A stretch of 64,000 bases of DNA. It comes from Dichetophora obliterata (lineage: Eukaryota; Arthropoda; Insecta; Diptera; Sciomyzidae). A program made the translations under genes and the position numbers. Below are positions 11,560 through 23,159 of this stretch, piece by piece. The first letter of the stretch is position 1, and each line of letters begins with the position of its first letter. The stretch lies in NCBI GenBank assembly GCA_963920525.1, contig OY986438.1, positions 50,197,288-50,261,287 of the forward strand. Direction: 5' to 3'. The notes beneath the pieces were generated by a model. It had not been told where the DNA came from, made no database searches, and saw nothing but the letters and a program-made list of their open reading frames with translations.

Positions 11560-11950
11560 TTAAATATTTAATTTATTCTTCACATGTTGAAGGAAATAAC
11601 GTAAGTTTAATTAATATTGTTAATGTAATATAATTTAATTACTTCCTGGTGTTTTTGTTCTTGTTTTCCTTTTTCTCCGTTTGCATATAAAACCGAGCAC
11701 AAATTGCCCAAAGATTATATACAAACACTAGCTCGATTTACCAAAGATTTGCAGCTCAAAGCCAGCGCTCTTTTGTGAATCAAATATTTACAGGAACAGA
11801 CCCATCTAATCTGTTTATGGTCCTTCGAGCCAGATATGAACCAGCGATCTATGGATAAAAGGAGAATATTTGAACATCTTTCAACATTCAACAACATCAA
11901 AAGCGTTGATCAGCTTTCACTACTTGAAAAAGGTTAGCTGATTGCTTCTT
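11560..11950 (+). pseudogene. duplicated coding-like segment, copy 1
   Basis: This block is homologous to 22288-22590. Both copies have a donor-like GTAAGTTTAAT (11600 and 22302), an AT-rich intron-like spacer with ACTTCCTGGTG, and a frame reading TLAR(F/L)TKDLQLKA. Copy 1 continues with an SFEPDMNQRSMDKRRIFEHL segment and NIKSVDQLSLLEKG, then meets a stop. Copy 2 keeps NIKSV. That the peptide words survive in both supports a once-coding exon. I do not recognise the protein. The segment is cut by the TTAA element at 11956-13541, and related sequence probably resumes at 13546. Confidence 0.5.
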
Positions 11951-11951
11951 C

Positions 11952-13545
11952 TTAAGGGGGTCCTCTGGTAATCCGAAAAATTTTTTTTCGATTTTTTTTT
12001 TTCATATTTCTATTGCTCAGATACTCAAAAACATTTTCCCAAAAGGATTTTTCAAAATTCGAAATAGTTTAGGAGATACAGGCATTTTTGTGTAGGTATG
12101 TTTTCGTCAAAATAACGCATCAGCAAAGTTGTTTATTTGCCTGCAGTCATTAGTCGAAAATTCTGTGGAATTCTTCCAAAATATGTATTGATATTACAAA
12201 ATATACACACACAGTATGTATACATGCAGTATGTATACATGCATGTTTTGATTTAGGGGTTGAAATGATTTTGAGCTCAGGTGTTCACATGAAAGAAGCA
12301 AACGAACGAGATTCAGTTTATTTTCGAACGCTGAAAGCTACGCGTGCGCGATAACTGCTGTTGTAAAATAAAAGAAAAATCGTTTTGTGTTTTTTTTTTT
12401 TGCTATGGATAAAAAAAGCCACCCAAACGCGCCGCGTAAGTACGCGTATCGAACAAAAAAGAGGCAAAAAGAGGTACGCCCCACTTGATGGAAAGGTTCT
12501 GCAAGTAATGAAGCCCATATACGAAGCGTTATCATCCGACGATCTACTCAACCGATGCACTGGAGGTGAAACGCAAAATTGTAACGAATCGTTCAACTCG
12601 CTTTTGTGGACCTTTGCGCCGAAACATATCCACTGTGGTGCTACCACAGTCGAAATCGCAAATTTTCTGGCAACCTGCATTTTCAACGAAGGCTTCACAA
12701 GTATTTTAAAAATAATGTCAACAATGGGTATTGTCATCGGCCCACAAGCCGAGATGTATGCTGAATCTCGCGACGGAAAACGACTTCAACGCTCAGAGCT
12801 AAAAACGTACGCATCATCGAAAGAGGGTCGCACAGCCCGCAGAGCCCAAAAAGCCATGGAAAACTCGTTTTATGAGATGGAGGAAGGCACACTTTATGGG
12901 GCTGGAATTGCCGATTAATATTCGTAAGTATTGTATTAAAAAAATATGTGTTAATGTCATTTGTGTGCCTCAAAATTGAAATCAAAACTTTAAACGCGTT
13001 TTTCTCGAAACCATGTTTTTCAAAACTTTGCGCACGATAACTCAACAGTTTTTGACCGATTTTGATATATGAGGCATGAAACGACGCAGAATTTACGCCG
13101 CTATAGCCCCTACCTCGAACTTGCCGAAAAAATAATGTTTACTATTTTTTTTCTACACTAGACTACAAAAAAAAAGGTCGAAATTCGATTTTTCATTTTC
13201 AAAGTGGCGGCTCCCCCCCTAAAAAAATTTCAATTTTTGTTTCCGAGGTAGCGGCTATAGGGACATTCATTCTAAGTAACTGAATATTTTTTTTTTTTTT
13301 CAGACGATGTTTACTCTTGGAATCGTGCGCAATTTGGACCCACCTTTTTTCCGGAGAACCTCGTTACCAGGCCGAGAACTTTCTGAACGGTCCATAAATT
13401 CACTTTTTCAAAATTTTGTATTTTTTTTAATAAATTAAGCTACCCAAATCAAAAAACGGAACTAAAATATCTTTACTCGTTCTCTTTCCACAATATTTTG
13501 AAAAAAGGCTAAAATTTGGCATAGATTACCAGAGGACCCCCTTAA
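11952..13545 (+). mobile_element. Kolobok-like DNA transposon, internally deleted
   Basis: Perfect 18-bp TIRs GGGGGTCCTCTGGTAATC stand at 11956-11973 and, inverted, at 13524-13541. Each is flanked outside by TTAA (11952-11955, 13542-13545), the target-site duplication used by Kolobok and piggyBac elements. At 1586 bp it is too short to hold a complete transposase and carries only a C-terminal fragment (12385-12918). The TIR and TSD plus a Mutator-like transposase fragment favour Kolobok over piggyBac, by inference. Confidence 0.85.
12385..12918 (+). pseudogene. Mutator-like/Kolobok-type transposase, C-terminal fragment
   Basis: The credible protein starts around 12440 (RRVSTRIEQKRGKKRYAPL) and ends at the stop at 12918. 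The core has RCTGGETQNCNESFNSLLW, then the PKHIHCGATTVEIA and FNEGF segments, and ends in a basic stretch (RTARRAQKA) and EGTLYGAG. I recall this pattern, a Cys followed by TQN.NESFN..W and ending YGAG, from the C terminus of animal proteins annotated as Mutator-like transposase. The first 18 residues of the longest frame are T-rich translation and probably not coding. The catalytic N-terminal part is missing, so it is not an active transposase. Confidence 0.75.
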
Positions 13546-13800
13546 TGGTCCAATTATGTTCGCGTAACGCAAGGAGGCCGTAGCAAATGGCAGATTACAC
13601 GTAGATAATTTCGTGTTGATCTCGAAATTCTGATCGACGTACATCTACTTAAAAAACTTCAACTCAGCTGCTCTTGTTTACAAAAAGTAAGATGTTTTTA
13701 ATTGGTGGAAAATTATATTATAAAATTATAACTATATATAGTTAGCAAATTTAGCGTACTAAGAACAAAAGACAGAACAAAAAAAGAATTATGCGTTATA
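13546..13800 (+). pseudogene. right-hand remainder of the split coding-like segment
   Basis: Directly after the right TTAA, a frame reads EAVANGRLHVDNFVLISKF before a stop, and ends in more AT-rich DNA by 13700. By position it should continue the segment at 11560-11950 if the TTAA element is removed, but I cannot confirm continuity because there is no matching text at the second copy (22.6 kb). Function unknown. Confidence 0.3.
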
Positions 13801-13841
13801 AGACAAATTTACCGCACATAAACTGTTGCAATGAAAATGCA

Positions 13842-13942
13842 GCTATCACCAGTGTTGTCACTTGAAAATTTTAAATAGTGTATTCTCCAAAAATGTGGTA
13901 GATCTACCACGATTGTGATAGAGTGACAACACTGGATGTCAC
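13842..13942. mobile_element. 85-bp hAT-like MITE
   Basis: CAGTGTTGTCAC (13850) is mirrored by GTGACAACACTG (ending 13934). The flanking octamers GCTATCAC (13842-13849) and GATGTCAC (13935-13942) match at 6 of 8 positions, close to the 8-bp target-site duplication of hAT elements, whose TIRs often start CAGTG. An internal palindrome GTGGTAGATCTACCAC sits at the centre, so the whole element can fold. Confidence 0.65.
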
Positions 13943-14757
13943 AAGACCGTTGATCCAACGTAAGTTCAAAATGAAATTGTACTTTTTATTTGTTACACGT
14001 TTATCTTAAGGTTGTGAGATAAGATTTTGTTTTTATCTATACTGTTCTAAGATATAGATATAGGTAGCGCATTGTGCAAGTTTTTTTTATTAAATAATAA
14101 ATTAAAACATAGATAGAAGTGTGAAAGGTGTGAGTATTTAAAAAGAAAAAGATTAATATAGTAAGGAGAAGTTTAACAAAAGCTCACCATATTTTGATCG
14201 TGCCGAAACTGCACGACGGTAAACTTATTAATAAGGGTATTCCCTTAACGCCTAGGAAACTGCTTAAAACTCGTAAACTGCTTAGTTTTAAGCAAATTGG
14301 GAGTTTCAGAAATATTTTGTATGGAATTTTTTTACAATGTTTAAGTTACAATTTTAGTGCTTAAACCATTAAAAAAGTTTGCTTAAACTTTTAGCTGTCA
14401 AAGAGTAAAAACTTTAGTGGTAGCTTTTTTGTCTTTTGTGAGCTGGTGTTTAAAATATTTGTTTAATTCAGTTGTTTTAAATATTTCACTAATTCATTCT
14501 TTTTGTTTTGTTTCAGCATGATAAATGTTTAAGTTATGTAAATTAACATTTTTTTTATACCAGCTGTTTTTGACATATGCATGGCAAATTCTTCAGATGT
14601 CTTAAGGTGCGTTCCTTTAAGGTAAGCTCGGAATTTTACAAGTTTACGAAATGGAAAAATTTTATCGTTAAAGAATACCATAAATAATTGAATTTAAACA
14701 AAAGAAATTTTTAAAATCACATATTGATTTACATGGTTGGAACTAAATTTTAATTTG
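13943..14757. other. AT-rich DNA left of the 566-bp array
   Basis: No gene recognised. Near 14250-14300 there are repeated forms of AAACTGCTTAGTTTTAAGC-like text with short inverted character. Confidence 0.45.
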
Positions 14758-14770
14758 ATAATTTTAATAA

Positions 14771-15336
14771 ATTAAAGTTTTTTCTAAATGACCTCTATAT
14801 TAATTATGTTGACTTTATATGATTTAAATACAAATTCTAAATGTTTGATAGTTTAAATCATACTTGATTTTAAATACAAATTCTAGTTGTTTGATAGTTT
14901 AAAATCGTTTATTGAGCTTAAGGTCAAAGTTAGAACAATTAATTGTTCTAACGAATTTTTCCAAAGAAACAACAACAACAACAAAGTTTTTTCAATATGA
15001 AAAGGAAAAAATCACTAGCTGATCTGATTGCAATTTCTACTCTGCTAAAAGCGTCATCAGAAATCTTTGTGATACCCGTGCAAGCGCGCGCTAACGCACT
15101 GCACCATCGGGGCGATGAGATTTGAAGCGTCAATTTCTCAGTTTTTCCTCCATTTCATAATGTCACATTTGTTGTTGTATTTCTGTTTTACTTTAGTTTC
15201 TATGCTTATGTTATTATATGTAGTCCAACAGCCTGCTGGAAGTCTGCACTAACAAAGCATGTTTACTGAAGTTGTTTTTAGAATTTTTGCTGATTTTGTT
15301 TTCAGCTGTTTCCGTTTGGTCGAGCTCTACCATTTG
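14771..15336 (-). repeat. representative 566-bp unit
   Basis: Within this unit: two degenerate 46-bp subrepeats containing AAATACAAATTCTA and GTTTGATAGTTTAAA (14825-14912); a perfect 24-bp palindrome centred on AATTAATT (14929-14952); an (AAC)n tract (14967-14982); and, on the minus strand, a tRNA-like head (15118-15070) reading GCCCCGATGGTGCAGTGCG then TTAGCGCGCGCTTGCAC. The head resembles a pol III box A region, but no good box B follows. A 61-codon minus frame recurs in every unit, identical because the DNA is identical. Its Cys run comes from the (AAC)n tract, so I do not call it a gene. Confidence 0.8.
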
Positions 15337-18300
15337 ATTAAAGTTTTTTCTAAATGACCTCTATATTAATTATGTTGACTTTATATGATTTAAATACAAA
15401 TTCTAAATGTTTGATAGTTTAAATCATACTTGATTTTAAATACAAATTCTAGTTGTTTGATAGTTTAAAATCGTTTATTGAGCTTAAGGTCAAAGTTAGA
15501 ACAATTAATTGTTCTAACGAATTTTTCCAAAGAAACAACAACAACAACAAAGTTTTTTCAATATGAAAAGGAAAAAATCACTAGCTGATCTGATTGCAAT
15601 TTCTACTCTGCTAAAAGCGTCATCAGAAATCTTTGTGATACCCGTGCAAGCGCGCGCTAACGCACTGCACCATCGGGGCGATGAGATTTGAAGCGTCAAT
15701 TTCTCAGTTTTTCCTCCATTTCATAATGTCACATTTGTTGTTGTATTTCTGTTTTACTTTAGTTTCTATGCTTATGTTATTATATGTAGTCCAACAGCCT
15801 GCTGGAAGTCTGCACTAACAAAGCATGTTTACTGAAGTTGTTTTTAGAATTTTTGCTGATTTTGTTTTCAGCTGTTTCCGTTTGGTCGAGCTCTACCATT
15901 TGATTAAAGTTTTTTCTAAATGACCTCTATATTAATTATGTTGACTTTATATGATTTAAATACAAATTCTAAATGTTTGATAGTTTAAATCATACTTGAT
16001 TTTAAATACAAATTCTAGTTGTTTGATAGTTTAAAATCGTTTATTGAGCTTAAGGTCAAAGTTAGAACAATTAATTGTTCTAACGAATTTTTCCAAAGAA
16101 ACAACAACAACAACAAAGTTTTTTCAATATGAAAAGGAAAAAATCACTAGCTGATCTGATTGCAATTTCTACTCTGCTAAAAGCGTCATCAGAAATCTTT
16201 GTGATACCCGTGCAAGCGCGCGCTAACGCACTGCACCATCGGGGCGATGAGATTTGAAGCGTCAATTTCTCAGTTTTTCCTCCATTTCATAATGTCACAT
16301 TTGTTGTTGTATTTCTGTTTTACTTTAGTTTCTATGCTTATGTTATTATATGTAGTCCAACAGCCTGCTGGAAGTCTGCACTAACAAAGCATGTTTACTG
16401 AAGTTGTTTTTAGAATTTTTGCTGATTTTGTTTTCAGCTGTTTCCGTTTGGTCGAGCTCTACCATTTGATTAAAGTTTTTTCTAAATGACCTCTATATTA
16501 ATTATGTTGACTTTATATGATTTAAATACAAATTCTAAATGTTTGATAGTTTAAATCATACTTGATTTTAAATACAAATTCTAGTTGTTTGATAGTTTAA
16601 AATCGTTTATTGAGCTTAAGGTCAAAGTTAGAACAATTAATTGTTCTAACGAATTTTTCCAAAGAAACAACAACAACAACAAAGTTTTTTCAATATGAAA
16701 AGGAAAAAATCACTAGCTGATCTGATTGCAATTTCTACTCTGCTAAAAGCGTCATCAGAAATCTTTGTGATACCCGTGCAAGCGCGCGCTAACGCACTGC
16801 ACCATCGGGGCGATGAGATTTGAAGCGTCAATTTCTCAGTTTTTCCTCCATTTCATAATGTCACATTTGTTGTTGTATTTCTGTTTTACTTTAGTTTCTA
16901 TGCTTATGTTATTATATGTAGTCCAACAGCCTGCTGGAAGTCTGCACTAACAAAGCATGTTTACTGAAGTTGTTTTTAGAATTTTTGCTGATTTTGTTTT
17001 CAGCTGTTTCCGTTTGGTCGAGCTCTACCATTTGATTAAAGTTTTTTCTAAATGACCTCTATATTAATTATGTTGACTTTATATGATTTAAATACAAATT
17101 CTAAATGTTTGATAGTTTAAATCATACTTGATTTTAAATACAAATTCTAGTTGTTTGATAGTTTAAAATCGTTTATTGAGCTTAAGGTCAAAGTTAGAAC
17201 AATTAATTGTTCTAACGAATTTTTCCAAAGAAACAACAACAACAACAAAGTTTTTTCAATATGAAAAGGAAAAAATCACTAGCTGATCTGATTGCAATTT
17301 CTACTCTGCTAAAAGCGTCATCAGAAATCTTTGTGATACCCGTGCAAGCGCGCGCTAACGCACTGCACCATCGGGGCGATGAGATTTGAAGCGTCAATTT
17401 CTCAGTTTTTCCTCCATTTCATAATGTCACATTTGTTGTTGTATTTCTGTTTTACTTTAGTTTCTATGCTTATGTTATTATATGTAGTCCAACAGCCTGC
17501 TGGAAGTCTGCACTAACAAAGCATGTTTACTGAAGTTGTTTTTAGAATTTTTGCTGATTTTGTTTTCAGCTGTTTCCGTTTGGTCGAGCTCTACCATTTG
17601 ATTAAAGTTTTTTCTAAATGACCTCTATATTAATTATGTTGACTTTATATGATTTAAATACAAATTCTAAATGTTTGATAGTTTAAATCATACTTGATTT
17701 TAAATACAAATTCTAGTTGTTTGATAGTTTAAAATCGTTTATTGAGCTTAAGGTCAAAGTTAGAACAATTAATTGTTCTAACGAATTTTTCCAAAGAAAC
17801 AACAACAACAACAAAGTTTTTTCAATATGAAAAGGAAAAAATCACTAGCTGATCTGATTGCAATTTCTACTCTGCTAAAAGCGTCATCAGAAATCTTTGT
17901 GATACCCGTGCAAGCGCGCGCTAACGCACTGCACCATCGGGGCGATGAGATTTGAAGCGTCAATTTCTCAGTTTTTCCTCCATTTCATAATGTCACATTT
18001 GTTGTTGTATTTCTGTTTTACTTTAGTTTCTATGCTTATGTTATTATATGTAGTCCAACAGCCTGCTGGAAGTCTGCACTAACAAAGCATGTTTACTGAA
18101 GTTGTTTTTAGAATTTTTGCTGATTTTGTTTTCAGCTGTTTCCGTTTGGTCGAGCTCTACCATTTGATTAAAGTTTTTTCTAAATGACCTCTATATTAAT
18201 TATGTTGACTTTATATGATTTAAATACAAATTCTAAATGTTTGATAGTTTAAATCATACTTGATTTTAAATACAAATTCTAGTTGTTTGATAGTTTAAAA

Positions 18301-20763
18301 TCGTTTATTGAGCTTAAGGTCAAAGTTAGAACAATTAATTGTTCTAACGAATTTTTCCAAAGAAACAACAACAACAACAAAGTTTTTTCAATATGAAAAG
18401 GAAAAAATCACTAGCTGATCTGATTGCAATTTCTACTCTGCTAAAAGCGTCATCAGAAATCTTTGTGATACCCGTGCAAGCGCGCGCTAACGCACTGCAC
18501 CATCGGGGCGATGAGATTTGAAGCGTCAATTTCTCAGTTTTTCCTCCATTTCATAATGTCACATTTGTTGTTGTATTTCTGTTTTACTTTAGTTTCTATG
18601 CTTATGTTATTATATGTAGTCCAACAGCCTGCTGGAAGTCTGCACTAACAAAGCATGTTTACTGAAGTTGTTTTTAGAATTTTTGCTGATTTTGTTTTCA
18701 GCTGTTTCCGTTTGGTCGAGCTCTACCATTTGATTAAAGTTTTTTCTAAATGACCTCTATATTAATTATGTTGACTTTATATGATTTAAATACAAATTCT
18801 AAATGTTTGATAGTTTAAATCATACTTGATTTTAAATACAAATTCTAGTTGTTTGATAGTTTAAAATCGTTTATTGAGCTTAAGGTCAAAGTTAGAACAA
18901 TTAATTGTTCTAACGAATTTTTCCAAAGAAACAACAACAACAACAAAGTTTTTTCAATATGAAAAGGAAAAAATCACTAGCTGATCTGATTGCAATTTCT
19001 ACTCTGCTAAAAGCGTCATCAGAAATCTTTGTGATACCCGTGCAAGCGCGCGCTAACGCACTGCACCATCGGGGCGATGAGATTTGAAGCGTCAATTTCT
19101 CAGTTTTTCCTCCATTTCATAATGTCACATTTGTTGTTGTATTTCTGTTTTACTTTAGTTTCTATGCTTATGTTATTATATGTAGTCCAACAGCCTGCTG
19201 GAAGTCTGCACTAACAAAGCATGTTTACTGAAGTTGTTTTTAGAATTTTTGCTGATTTTGTTTTCAGCTGTTTCCGTTTGGTCGAGCTCTACCATTTGAT
19301 TAAAGTTTTTTCTAAATGACCTCTATATTAATTATGTTGACTTTATATGATTTAAATACAAATTCTAAATGTTTGATAGTTTAAATCATACTTGATTTTA
19401 AATACAAATTCTAGTTGTTTGATAGTTTAAAATCGTTTATTGAGCTTAAGGTCAAAGTTAGAACAATTAATTGTTCTAACGAATTTTTCCAAAGAAACAA
19501 CAACAACAACAAAGTTTTTTCAATATGAAAAGGAAAAAATCACTAGCTGATCTGATTGCAATTTCTACTCTGCTAAAAGCGTCATCAGAAATCTTTGTGA
19601 TACCCGTGCAAGCGCGCGCTAACGCACTGCACCATCGGGGCGATGAGATTTGAAGCGTCAATTTCTCAGTTTTTCCTCCATTTCATAATGTCACATTTGT
19701 TGTTGTATTTCTGTTTTACTTTAGTTTCTATGCTTATGTTATTATATGTAGTCCAACAGCCTGCTGGAAGTCTGCACTAACAAAGCATGTTTACTGAAGT
19801 TGTTTTTAGAATTTTTGCTGATTTTGTTTTCAGCTGTTTCCGTTTGGTCGAGCTCTACCATTTGATTAAAGTTTTTTCTAAATGACCTCTATATTAATTA
19901 TGTTGACTTTATATGATTTAAATACAAATTCTAAATGTTTGATAGTTTAAATCATACTTGATTTTAAATACAAATTCTAGTTGTTTGATAGTTTAAAATC
20001 GTTTATTGAGCTTAAGGTCAAAGTTAGAACAATTAATTGTTCTAACGAATTTTTCCAAAGAAACAACAACAACAACAAAGTTTTTTCAATATGAAAAGGA
20101 AAAAATCACTAGCTGATCTGATTGCAATTTCTACTCTGCTAAAAGCGTCATCAGAAATCTTTGTGATACCCGTGCAAGCGCGCGCTAACGCACTGCACCA
20201 TCGGGGCGATGAGATTTGAAGCGTCAATTTCTCAGTTTTTCCTCCATTTCATAATGTCACATTTGTTGTTGTATTTCTGTTTTACTTTAGTTTCTATGCT
20301 TATGTTATTATATGTAGTCCAACAGCCTGCTGGAAGTCTGCACTAACAAAGCATGTTTACTGAAGTTGTTTTTAGAATTTTTGCTGATTTTGTTTTCAGC
20401 TGTTTCCGTTTGGTCGAGCTCTACCATTTGATTAAAGTTTTTTCTAAATGACCTCTATATTAATTATGTTGACTTTATATGATTTAAATACAAATTCTAA
20501 ATGTTTGATAGTTTAAATCATACTTGATTTTAAATACAAATTCTAGTTGTTTGATAGTTTAAAATCGTTTATTGAGCTTAAGGTCAAAGTTAGAACAATT
20601 AATTGTTCTAACGAATTTTTCCAAAGAAACAACAACAACAACAAAGTTTTTTCAATATGAAAAGGAAAAAATCACTAGCTGATCTGATTGCAATTTCTAC
20701 TCTGCTAAAAGCGTCATCAGAAATCTTTGTGATACCCGTGCAAGCGCGCGCTAACGCACTGCA

Positions 20764-20773
20764 ATACGCACTC
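20764..20773. other. inversion junction of the 566-bp array
   Basis: Left array sequence ends at ...ACGCACTGCA (20763), inverted sequence starts at AATACAACAACAAATG (20774), and the 10 bp between are ATACGCACTC. The insert repeats ACGCACT from the adjacent left end, which looks like a templated insertion of the kind left by template switching. Confidence 0.85.
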
Positions 20774-21729
20774 AATACAACAACAAATGTGACATTATGA
20801 AATGGAGGAAAAACTGAGAAATTGACGCTTCAAATCTCATCGCCCCGATGGTGCAGTGCGTTAGCGCGCGCTTGCACGGGTATCACAAAGATTTCTGATG
20901 ACGCTTTTAGCAGAGTAGAAATTGCAATCAGATCAGCTAGTGATTTTTTCCTTTTCATATTGAAAAAACTTTGTTGTTGTTGTTGTTTCTTTGGAAAAAT
21001 TCGTTAGAACAATTAATTGTTCTAACTTTGACCTTAAGCTCAATAAACGATTTTAAACTATCAAACAACTAGAATTTGTATTTAAAATCAAGTATGATTT
21101 AAACTATCAAACATTTAGAATTTGTATTTAAATCATATAAAGTCAACATAATTAATATAGAGGTCATTTAGAAAAAACTTTAATCAAATGGTAGAGCTCG
21201 ACCAAACGGAAACAGCTGAAAACAAAATCAGCAAAAATTCTAAAAACAACTTCAGTAAACATGCTTTGTTAGTGCAGACTTCCAGCAGGCTGTTGGACTA
21301 CATATAATAACATAAGCATAGAAACTAAAGTAAAACAGAAATACAACAACAAATGTGACATTATGAAATGGAGGAAAAACTGAGAAATTGACGCTTCAAA
21401 TCTCATCGCCCCGATGGTGCAGTGCGTTAGCGCGCGCTTGCACGGGTATCACAAAGATTTCTGATGACGCTTTTAGCAGAGTAGAAATTGCAATCAGATC
21501 AGCTAGTGATTTTTTCCTTTTCATATTGAAAAAACTTTGTTGTTGTTGTTGTTTCTTTGGAAAAATTCGTTAGAACAATTAATTGTTCTAACTTTGACCT
21601 TAAGCTCAATAAACGATTTTAAACTATCAAACAACTAGAATTTGTATTTAAAATCAAGTATGATTTAAACTATCAAACATTTAGAATTTGTATTTAAATC
21701 ATATAAAGTCAACATAATTTTAATAAATT

Positions 21730-22134
21730 TAAAATAAATAAAGTGGCAGCAAGCTTTTGGAAAAGTAAACAAAATTATTTTATTGATTTTCCCTTCGGTG
21801 AAAAAACCAATAAGCACTCACTCACGCACAAGCTAACAATTGCGTTGAAGTTTAGAAATTTGTGCAAGTGTTTTGCCGTCGGCTTTTGTAAAAATTATTT
21901 CCTGTTGGCTTCTTACAAAAAACACTAAAACAAAATATAAAAGAAAAAAACATACGCGGTGACAAATCTCCCGTGCAGGCACAAAACATAGTAAACGCCA
22001 TTTCCAGGATTTTCACTTTATGTTAAATCTTTAATATTTTGCAATAGTTTTAAGAGTGATTCCCGAATTAAGAGTATTTTTGATATTTATTAGCGTTTTA
22101 AGTATATTGGCTTAGACAATAATTACAAAGGGTT
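21730..22134. other. AT-rich DNA right of the array
   Basis: No gene or RNA recognised. Confidence 0.45.
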
Positions 22135-22595
22135 ATGGCAAAAAAAAAAACAACTCAGTTTTCTCAAAACTATGAAATGGAGATACTATGTTTTGTCGTT
22201 GTACGGTTTACGCGATTACTAATTAATCGTGTAATCATTAAAAAATATATATTGCACTTCAATGAAGAAGCAGTAAGTTTTAATTATTCAAGAAAAGAAC
22301 GTAAGTTTAATAAATATTGTTAATGCAATAAAAATTAATTACTTCCTGGTGGTTTTGTTATTTTTTTCCGTTTGCATATAAAATTGCCCGTAGTTATATG
22401 CAAACACTAGCTCGACTTACCAAAGATTTACAGCTCAAGGCCAGGCCTTTTTTTGAATCTAATATTCACAGGAACAGACCCACCAATTCTGTTTTGTATT
22501 TGTTCTTTGTAGCTACCCGGTTCTTAAAAAAAAAAAATATTAAAAGTGTTCGATGTTCCTGGCCGTTTCTTCCAAAATTAAAAATTTATTTATAA
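22135..22595 (+). pseudogene. duplicated coding-like segment, copy 2
   Basis: A frame starting MAKKKTTQFSQNYEMEILC (22135) leads to a donor-like GTAAGT at 22302. After an AT-rich spacer comes a frame reading TLARLTKDLQLKARPFFESN then RNRPTNSV and NIKSV (22398-22560). The second part is homologous to 11725-11905. The first part has no counterpart that I can see at copy 1. The MAKK..TTQF..NYEMEILC start resembles the opening of Myb/SANT-like DNA-binding proteins, but that is a weak impression. Frameshifts and an A-run near 22528 break the frame. Confidence 0.45.
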
Positions 22596-22898
22596 ACTGT
22601 TTTTTTCATTTATCTAATGGAACTTTGAAGTTTAATATTGTTTTTAAGAGGTAAAAGGGTGGATCACAAATGGACCCAAAATATTATATATTTAAATATT
22701 TAGAGTTTTTACTTTGTTGACTCAGATACGATGTGTCGTATAATTTGCGAGTGCTGGCGCCAAGTCCCTTCATTCAGGCGTTCTTTTCCGCTTTGATTGC
22801 CACCGGGCGTAGCACTTAATATTTTCTTAGCTGAAGTGTCATCCTCCATTGCCTCAACATGACTTATTCAGCGCTATTTGCTAACTTTGAAAACAATA
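22596..22898. other. unrecognised intervening DNA
   Basis: AT-rich; nothing supported. Confidence 0.4.
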
Positions 22899-23159
22899 GG
22901 GGTATTCACACTGACTTGGGTAGTTGGGTAGATTGGCAAATGTCGTACATTTTGTTTTTGTAAAGTACCATTCTACCCAAGTACCCATCTACCACTCTAC
23001 TCTAGCTGATACCCTGACTTGTTTGGATAGAATGTTTTCTTGCCAAATTGAGTACATTTTCCATGTGTTACCACCTTTTGCAAAAATAGGCAATGATTGA
23101 CCTAAGGGCATAAAATTTACAATATTTGCTTTCAAGGCTAATATCTCGAATAATACACA

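Larger units (their letters stand above)
14758..21729. repeat. palindromic 566-bp satellite-like array with 16-bp flanking repeat
   Basis: Ten full units (starts 14771, 15337, 15903, 16469, 17035, 17601, 18167, 18733, 19299, 19865) and a 333-bp partial unit (20431-20763) run head to tail. After a 10-bp junction, 1.67 units run in the opposite direction (20774-21719). Spacing is exactly 566 bp throughout and I saw no difference between units where I compared them. The 16-bp ATAATTTTAATAAATT stands at both outer borders (14758-14773 and 21714-21729), like a target-site duplication. Each unit holds a 24-bp palindrome, a tRNA-like box A segment and two 46-bp subrepeats. Confidence 0.95.

Noticed and set aside
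14948..21573. Twelve identical 61-residue reading frames, one per 566-bp unit
   Set aside because: They are identical because the DNA is identical. The frame translates an (AAC)n tract into a Cys run and a tRNA-like segment, with no codon-level conservation to judge.
14758..21729. CRISPR-like or rDNA-like array
   Set aside because: There are no short repeats with unique spacers and no rRNA sequence; the units are contiguous 566-bp copies.
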